Assembly: GCA_963923035.1 (NCBI GenBank) | Contig: CAWUKT010000149.1 | Span: 1 to 7,312 of the forward strand | Reading direction: 5' to 3' | DNA length: 7,312 nucleotides | DNA from: CAWUKT01 sp963923035 | Lineage (GTDB): Bacteria; Bacteroidota; Bacteroidia; J057; JADKCL01 | Shown here: positions 1 to 4,594 of the stretch, piece after piece | How the letters are laid out: each line of letters opens with the position of its first letter | Numbering within the stretch: position 1 is the stretch's first letter | Notes under the pieces: generated by a model | What the model was told of the DNA's origin: nothing | What the model saw: the letters and a program-made list of their open reading frames with translations, nothing else | Database searches by the model: none | Position numbers and translations under genes: made by a program

Positions 1-60
1 CCCGGGCCCCCCGGGCGCCCGGGGCCCCGGCCCCGCGCGGGCCCTCGTGCGCGGGGGGCG
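1..60. other. G/C-only low-complexity contig end (probable artefact)
   Basis: The first 60 bases are almost entirely G and C, in short homopolymer blocks with no coding or repeat-unit structure. After about position 60 the composition changes abruptly to ordinary sequence. A similar but more extreme run closes the other end of the window. Matching low-information ends are typical of unreliable read ends carried into an assembly, so I do not treat this stretch as genomic. The exact boundary is uncertain, roughly 58-75. Confidence 0.7.
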
Positions 61-113
61 AACGCCGAGGGAGGGAAAATGTGGGGATTGAGGGAATCCA
101 TTCCAAGGAGAAG

Positions 114-141
114 CCGGCTCCTGACCAGTGCCAGGAGCCGG
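114..141 (-). terminator. Strong stem-loop just downstream of the T9SS cargo gene
   Basis: CCGGCTCCTG (114-123) and CAGGAGCCGG (132-141) are perfect reverse complements, giving a 10-bp stem around an 8-base loop. On the minus strand the hairpin begins 19 bases after the stop codon of the secreted-protein gene. The bases after it (CTTCTCCTTGG on the minus strand) are pyrimidine-rich but not a clean U-tract. It is either an intrinsic terminator with an imperfect tail or a 3'-end stabilising hairpin. Position and stem strength make a transcript-end role likely. Confidence 0.6.
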
Positions 142-160
142 GCAACCACCATTCACAATT

Positions 161-2098
161 TTATTGGATGTAAAATTTGAGGGTCTGTTGCTGGGCTTCT
201 TTTTGGAGGCGGACGAAGTACAATCCGGCCGGCAGGTCGAGGGCGACCTCGGTCATGTTCGTATTCAGGGGCTGGGCCTCGCGGACAACCTGGCCCTGGC
301 TGTTGAGGATGGTGGCGGTCACTTCATTTGGCTCGGCCCCCATCAACTCCAATTTGAATTCTCCGGCATTGGGATTGGGGATGATTTTTCCTGTCCATTG
401 CTCTTCTCCGAACTCCATTTCCCCTGCACCTCCCGACTTGCCCGAACGGACGATGTCGTATTTGAGTTTGCAGAGCCGCAACTTGAAGAACTTGTTGACA
501 TATTTCCAGGGACTTCCGACGGCAATCGTCACCATATAGACCTTGCTGGTAGGCATGGGCGTGCCCGCAGGGATATAATCCGCGATCTTCAGATTGTGCG
601 GGGCCGTGGTATATCCTGGCACCCAGCCCGAATACAGGGTTTGCACCGAGTTCCAGCTGGCCAGGTCGAACTCATGGATGGCCAGGAAGAACCCGGTCTC
701 ACAGGTCGTTCCCGAGGCATCGACCACGACCTTGTTCAGACTGCAATAGGTCGCTACGGGTTGGGGGCCATAGTAGCTGTTCATGCTGATGGTGGAATAC
801 GGATCGACGAACTCCATGGCGGCGGTGGGATTTCCTCCCTGACAGTCGGTGCACGAGAAGAATTCGTGGTACTGATCATCGGCATTGTAATCTCCGGTGG
901 CCAGCAGTTGACAGTCCAACATCGAAAGGTGATTGACGCCGTGGTTGAATTGGCTTGAATTGGAGCTCAACTGCCAACTGGGGACGTAGGTATGCGCGAG
1001 GTAGTCGTTTTCATCGTACAGGTCAATTCGAAACGAAGAGGGTTTGCGCGCCACGAAGGCCTTGCCATCGGTGCCGACCACCAGGTTGGCATCTCCGGTT
1101 CCCGAACCGAGGGTGTGAAGAATGGGCACGTTGCCACTCTCGAACTTTTTGACATTGAATGAGGTGCCACCGCTCTGTTCGAGGAAGAGGATTTCGCCAT
1201 TGGGTCGGAGGCCGATGGCTTGGTGTACCCTTGATCCGGAGATGGCCGTCTTGGTATAGAGTCGGGGGCACGGGATCTGAAAACTCCCGGTCTGGGTGAG
1301 TACGGCACCAAACGCGGTGTACTGGTAGCGGTGGATCTTCAGGTTCGACGCAAAGGGAGATTGGTAATTGTAGGTTCCTGTATTGTAGCCAATGACCAAC
1401 TGGTTGCCTTTCATATCGGTGTCCAGGGACCACAAACCGGCGGCGCCGGAAGAATTTAAATAAGCCGTTCCCGGACCGGCCACGTTATAGGTAGTGGCGT
1501 GGATGATCACGTATCCACCCAACCAGGTATTGTAAAATTCCCGGTACACCTTGGTCTGAATCGAACCATCGTCGTTGACTCCGGTCACAATCAAATCCGT
1601 GATCCCCTGGTTCACAACCACTTCCATGTCCACGCTGTTGTTGTGGGGGAAAACTTCAATTCTCGGTCCCTGGACCACTGTGGTCCCCTGGAGTTCCATC
1701 CGCCGGATATAAGTCTTCCAAACCGGACTGCTGCTGGAGGTTGAATTGCGCTCCTGAAACAGAGCGAATACAACGTCATCGTTCTTGGGATCAAACAGGA
1801 TTTTGGTGCCGCCATTGTGGTCATGGGAATAGGGGTCGCTTTCGGCGATCAAGTTTCCCAACCCATTAAAATACCGGAGTTTCCGCCAGCAACCCGTCCC
1901 GTTGTAGTAGACATAGTGGTGGGAAGTCGCGTAGTGCCTCCCCCCGGATTGGGCGCCTACGGAGCTTTCCTGGTGGAAGAGGGAGCTTCCATCATCGATG
2001 GTCAGCAATCCGCCGCTTTGGGAATATTGGGCGGAGAGCGTCGTTCCTGCGAGTAGACACAGCAGCAACAAAAGGTTGATTTTTAAGTGCTTATACAT
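161..2098 (-). CDS. Secreted protein with C-terminal T9SS type A sorting domain
   Basis: 645 residues. The N-terminus is a clear Sec signal peptide: basic residues within the first six, a leucine-rich core at 9-16, and LSA-Q giving likely cleavage after A23. The last 76 residues (about 570-645) form a type IX secretion sorting domain: IIPNPNAGEFKLEL, then a beta segment (VTATILNSQGQVV), then LDLPAGLYFVRL and a short terminal strand ending KFYIQ. The protein should cross the inner membrane by Sec and the outer membrane by T9SS, then be released or anchored at the surface after tail removal. The body (24-565) is rich in Gly, Ser, Thr, Tyr and Asn, with alternating beta-type segments and several cysteines (for example DCQLL and SCTDCQGG). 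It suggests a beta-propeller or other all-beta fold, but I see no catalytic motif. The only well-placed ATG follows the stop of the lipoprotein gene by 103 bases on the same strand. The start has no evident Shine-Dalgarno, as is usual in Bacteroidota. The ligand or substrate is unknown. Confidence 0.93.
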   Translation of the reverse strand: MYKHLKINLLLLLCLLAGTTLSAQYSQSGGLLTIDDGSSLFHQESSVGAQSGGRHYATSHHYVYYNGTGCWRKLRYFNGLGNLIAESDPYSHDHNGGTKILFDPKNDDVVFALFQERNSTSSSSPVWKTYIRRMELQGTTVVQGPRIEVFPHNNSVDMEVVVNQGITDLIVTGVNDDGSIQTKVYREFYNTWLGGYVIIHATTYNVAGPGTAYLNSSGAAGLWSLDTDMKGNQLVIGYNTGTYNYQSPFASNLKIHRYQYTAFGAVLTQTGSFQIPCPRLYTKTAISGSRVHQAIGLRPNGEILFLEQSGGTSFNVKKFESGNVPILHTLGSGTGDANLVVGTDGKAFVARKPSSFRIDLYDENDYLAHTYVPSWQLSSNSSQFNHGVNHLSMLDCQLLATGDYNADDQYHEFFSCTDCQGGNPTAAMEFVDPYSTISMNSYYGPQPVATYCSLNKVVVDASGTTCETGFFLAIHEFDLASWNSVQTLYSGWVPGYTTAPHNLKIADYIPAGTPMPTSKVYMVTIAVGSPWKYVNKFFKLRLCKLKYDIVRSGKSGGAGEMEFGEEQWTGKIIPNPNAGEFKLELMGAEPNEVTATILNSQGQVVREAQPLNTNMTEVALDLPAGLYFVRLQKEAQQQTLKFYIQ

Positions 2099-2201
2099 GG
2101 GTATTAGAAATTAAGTGTTCTTGATTTTTGGGTAGAGGAGGGTGCCTGCGCCTGGAATGCGAAGCTGATGGGGAAGGTCAATGCCAAGGGAATTGGGGTC
2201 G

Positions 2202-2831
2202 TTACTTACCTTGGGGGTCGGGAACGGTTGGATTGGGATTGCCTGAGGTATCTACTGGATCGGTCACAATGTCGATGATGCAAATCCCCCCGCCGGAAAA
2301 GGCCAATTGGGCGGCGTCGGGGACATTGCCGTTTAAACCATCATCCCACCGGAACAGCACTTCCCCCTCTTCAAAATCGGTGGTGATCTTCGAATGGGCC
2401 GGATAAATCCCCGAAGGCGGGACAATTTCACTCCCGATCCTGATTCCGATGGCGGCAAAGTCATTCAAATCCAGGCCGAAACTTCCCAGGTTATCGATGG
2501 TCAGGCTGAATTTTCCCTGCGCCATTCCACACTTATCTCCCCAGCACCATCCAGGATCGCACGCAGCTGTTTGTTTCACCTTGACCGAAAAATCATAGTC
2601 CGATCCATGTGCCTCATACATCGGGGGTTCCGCTTCGGCCCCCATGATAAATGCCGGGCTACACGAGCATGCCGTTTCAATCACAATGTCACCTGAGGGC
2701 CGGTCCTTGTGCAATTGAAGGTTGAGGGATGCCTGGTGGTCGGAAATGGGATCGGAATCGCTGCATCCATACAGGGAGAGGAGCAATAAGGCAACGATTG
2801 ATTTGAGGATCAAAGGGTTAAAGATGCTCAT
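2202..2831 (-). CDS. Putative lipoprotein of unknown function
   Basis: 209 residues. The N-terminus is a type II signal peptide: K10, then the hydrophobic stretch IVALLLLSLYG, and the lipobox L20-Y21-G22-C23, so C23 should be lipidated. The residues after the cysteine are S-D-S-D. This resembles the acidic Ser-Asp surface-export signals described for Bacteroidota lipoproteins, so surface exposure is plausible but inferred. The mature part is about 187 residues. It holds six further cysteines, two in ACSC and three in a cluster (CDPGWCWGDKC), plus one in GGICII, which could make disulfides. The rest looks like alternating beta strands. The C-terminus is a low-complexity Pro/Asn/Thr tail (NPNPTVPDP). 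I recognise no domain. It lies between the helical-protein gene (154 bp upstream) and the T9SS cargo gene (103 bp downstream), all on one strand, so it may be co-transcribed with the cargo gene. The protein-coding call is strong; no function can be assigned. Confidence 0.88.
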   Translation of the reverse strand: MSIFNPLILKSIVALLLLSLYGCSDSDPISDHQASLNLQLHKDRPSGDIVIETACSCSPAFIMGAEAEPPMYEAHGSDYDFSVKVKQTAACDPGWCWGDKCGMAQGKFSLTIDNLGSFGLDLNDFAAIGIRIGSEIVPPSGIYPAHSKITTDFEEGEVLFRWDDGLNGNVPDAAQLAFSGGGICIIDIVTDPVDTSGNPNPTVPDPQGK

Positions 2832-2908
2832 GGGAAATCTTTTTTGTTAAACAGCGGCAATTTCCCCCAGCGCCACCACAAGCCCATGAACACGAATCTT
2901 TGAAAATT

Positions 2909-2921
2909 CCGGCCGCGCCGG
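2909..2921 (-). terminator. Short GC hairpin, possible weak terminator
   Basis: CCGGC (2909-2913) pairs perfectly with GCCGG (2917-2921) across a 3-base loop. Read on the minus strand it is followed by AATTTTC. It sits 65 bases beyond the stop codon of the helical-protein gene, in the 154-bp gap before the lipoprotein gene. The stem is only 5 bp and the T-run only four, so this may be chance in a GC-rich gap. It is worth noting only because it would separate the two genes transcriptionally. Confidence 0.22.
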
Positions 2922-2985
2922 TTGCGGTTCCTCCCGAAACCCAGTTCCCAGCCGCCATTGCCCCCTCCCTCCTTTTTTCCACCTG

Positions 2986-4425
2986 TCAAAATTCCTCCAA
3001 CACGCCCCGCAACCAATTCTTGTGGGTGATGAATTCTTCCTGCTCCAATGCTTCTTTCATCTCCTCCAACTTCTCCGGATCTTCGATTTGCTCCTCTTTC
3101 ATCCGTACCAACTGCCGAAAATACCCGTAGAAATTGTCGTAGCTCTTCTTCCGGGAATCCGAGAGGGTCGCATTTCGCCGGACAAACATCCGAAACGAGT
3201 CCAACAGGCGCTGGAGTTCGTCGAGCTCTTCGAACGACAGGGATTCGAAGCGCAGAAACAAGGATTTCATCAACAGATTGCGGCATTCAAAGCCCCAATA
3301 CAGGTCTTTGGGCGTCTCCGCGATCAGGCTCCGAAAGCCCGCCGCCGAATGGAGGTGGTCCTTCTGGTAAAATTGGATCAGCGCGGCCCCGTAGCGCAAT
3401 ATGAAGCTGCGCTCCTCCGGCGGCAATTTGTTCCCGTGCTGCTCCACGAACTCCGCGCAGTACCCGAACTCCCCCATCCGCGCGTGGAGGGACAGGATGT
3501 TCTTGAAAATGCGGGGGTGGAGCGTCCCCGAACCGGTCAGGACGCCCTCCTCGAGCAGGTAGCGGTAGAGGTCGGCGGCGAGGCGAACGAAGGGGCGGTG
3601 GCCGCGGTCCACCTCGCGGAGGCATAGGTTTTGGATGAAATGGAGGAGGTCGAACTGCTCCTGGGCGGTGATCTGTTCCTTTTGGCGTTGGATGAATTGG
3701 ATGCTGGATTGGAAAAGTTCGAAGGGCGGAATGGGCTCGGAGGACAACTGGAACACGTACTCGTAGGCCTGGCCAATGACCGTCTGACACGGCCCCAAAA
3801 GGTCCCGCAATTGCTGGGTCTGGGTGACCAATTGCGCGGGGAAAGCGAGGTTCCGGATCCGGGCCTCGTTGACCGAGGCGCTGGCAAAGCGGAGCTTGCT
3901 CACCAGGAAGGCTTCGTCCAACCTTGCCCCTACTTCCCCAAATGCGCTGGCGATCTGAAACTTGGGGTGCCGGACGCGGTACGGCAGCATCGCTTTTTCC
4001 AGTCCCAAGGCTGCATCGACCCAGTCCGGCGACTGGAGCGTCCCCTCCAGCTTCTTCCGGAGGCGCCGGTACCGGCGCTCCACCACCCGATCCGGCAAGC
4101 CCAATTCCTGGTAGGCATCCATGAGGGCGCCCTGCCCCTGCTCCGGGTACTGGTCGTGGAACCGCGCCACCAGGTACTGGTCCACCTGCACATGCAGTTG
4201 GCTGAGCAACTTGTTGAATTGGGAGGCGGGGATTTCGAAGCCGGCCAGGAGTTCTTCGGGCGTCGCTTCCAGCGTGCCCTCCTCGCGTACCGCGCCCAGC
4301 AAACGGTCCAGGAGGGCTCCGGGAAAGTTGGCGGGCAAGAGCGCCCGGAGCTTGCGCAGGTCCGCAGGCGGTAAATGGTCCAGGATGACCAATACATCGC
4401 GGGGCCGGTTGGATTTGGGGGGCAT
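2986..4425 (-). CDS. All-helical repeat protein of unknown function (Saprospiria-type family)
   Basis: 479 residues, with no signal peptide or membrane segment, so cytoplasmic. The sequence is dominated by amphipathic helices rich in Leu, Glu, Arg and Gln (for example DLRKLRALLP near the start and a charged helix at about 440-463), consistent with an alpha-solenoid of TPR-like hairpins. The C-terminal part matches my memory of a hypothetical-protein family that is often multi-copy in Saprospiraceae. Its hallmarks are a segment like FRMFVRRNATLSDSRKKSYD (about 411-430), followed by NF and aromatic helices, and a tail with HKNWL. That family resemblance is from memory, not a search. No catalytic motif is visible. 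The ATG at 4425 is preferred because only short, out-of-family sequence lies upstream. The gene is transcribed away from the STAND gene across a 169-bp spacer. It is markedly more GC-rich than its neighbours (3541-3600 has 43 G/C of 60, hand count). It could be a protein-interaction scaffold; a role with the STAND protein is speculation. Confidence 0.88.
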   Translation of the reverse strand: MPPKSNRPRDVLVILDHLPPADLRKLRALLPANFPGALLDRLLGAVREEGTLEATPEELLAGFEIPASQFNKLLSQLHVQVDQYLVARFHDQYPEQGQGALMDAYQELGLPDRVVERRYRRLRKKLEGTLQSPDWVDAALGLEKAMLPYRVRHPKFQIASAFGEVGARLDEAFLVSKLRFASASVNEARIRNLAFPAQLVTQTQQLRDLLGPCQTVIGQAYEYVFQLSSEPIPPFELFQSSIQFIQRQKEQITAQEQFDLLHFIQNLCLREVDRGHRPFVRLAADLYRYLLEEGVLTGSGTLHPRIFKNILSLHARMGEFGYCAEFVEQHGNKLPPEERSFILRYGAALIQFYQKDHLHSAAGFRSLIAETPKDLYWGFECRNLLMKSLFLRFESLSFEELDELQRLLDSFRMFVRRNATLSDSRKKSYDNFYGYFRQLVRMKEEQIEDPEKLEEMKEALEQEEFITHKNWLRGVLEEF

Positions 4426-4444
4426 GGGGTATGTTGAGTTGGGA

Positions 4445-4452
4445 GAAAGATA
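4445..4452 (-). promoter_or_regulatory. Possible Bacteroidota -7 element for the helical-protein gene
   Basis: On the minus strand these bases read TATCTTTC, matching seven of eight positions (two of them unconstrained) of the Bacteroidota -7 consensus TAnnTTTG. The element ends 19 bases before the ATG, which would give a short leader of roughly a dozen bases. No convincing TTG is found 19-21 bases upstream; only TTTTCC lies near there. The spacer is AT-rich, so chance matches are likely. Confidence 0.25.
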
Positions 4453-4514
4453 AAAATGAGTTTAAATGGAAAATGGCAGAATTCAAATAGGACCAATATG
4501 ACTATTAAGAGCCA

Positions 4515-4522
4515 TAATCTTG
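4515..4522 (+). promoter_or_regulatory. Possible -7 element for the STAND gene
   Basis: TAATCTTG matches TAnnTTTG at all but one of the constrained positions. It lies 72 bases before the ATG of the STAND gene, within the AT-rich divergent spacer. There is no good TTG element at the expected upstream distance. It is offered only as the best-looking candidate on this strand. Confidence 0.2.
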
Positions 4523-4531
4523 GCCCTGCCC

Positions 4532-4545
4532 AATAATTAATAATT
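4532..4545. repeat. AATAATT tandem duplication in the divergent spacer
   Basis: AATAATT occurs twice head to tail (4532-4538 and 4539-4545), forming a pure A/T block 49 bases before the STAND start codon. It sits between two genes transcribed in opposite directions, where operators and DNA-unwinding elements are expected. It has no clear dyad over the whole unit, only the small palindromes TAATTA and ATTAAT, so it is not an obvious repressor site. Confidence 0.5.
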
Positions 4546-4594
4546 CGAAAAAAATGTTGGAAGAAAGCTGGACTTCAACTCCCACATTGAGACC

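Noticed and set aside
128..958. 276-codon open frame on the plus strand opposite the T9SS cargo gene
   Set aside because: Antisense to a gene with a signal peptide and a clear sorting domain. The translation has no family signature and reflects the bias of the real gene.
2828..3286. 152-codon open frame on the minus strand spanning the gap between the lipoprotein and helical-protein genes
   Set aside because: Mostly overlaps the 3' end of the helical-protein gene in another frame. Its sequence is Gly/Arg-rich and without motifs.
3631..4374. 247-codon open frame on the plus strand opposite the helical-protein gene
   Set aside because: Shadow frame in a GC-rich gene. Its composition mirrors the codon bias of the opposite strand and no domain is visible.
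3287..4486. 399-codon open frame on the minus strand overlapping the helical-protein gene in another frame
   Set aside because: The product is Pro/Arg/Gly-rich with no structure, typical of a GC-driven alternate frame. The 479-residue frame has coherent helices and family resemblance.
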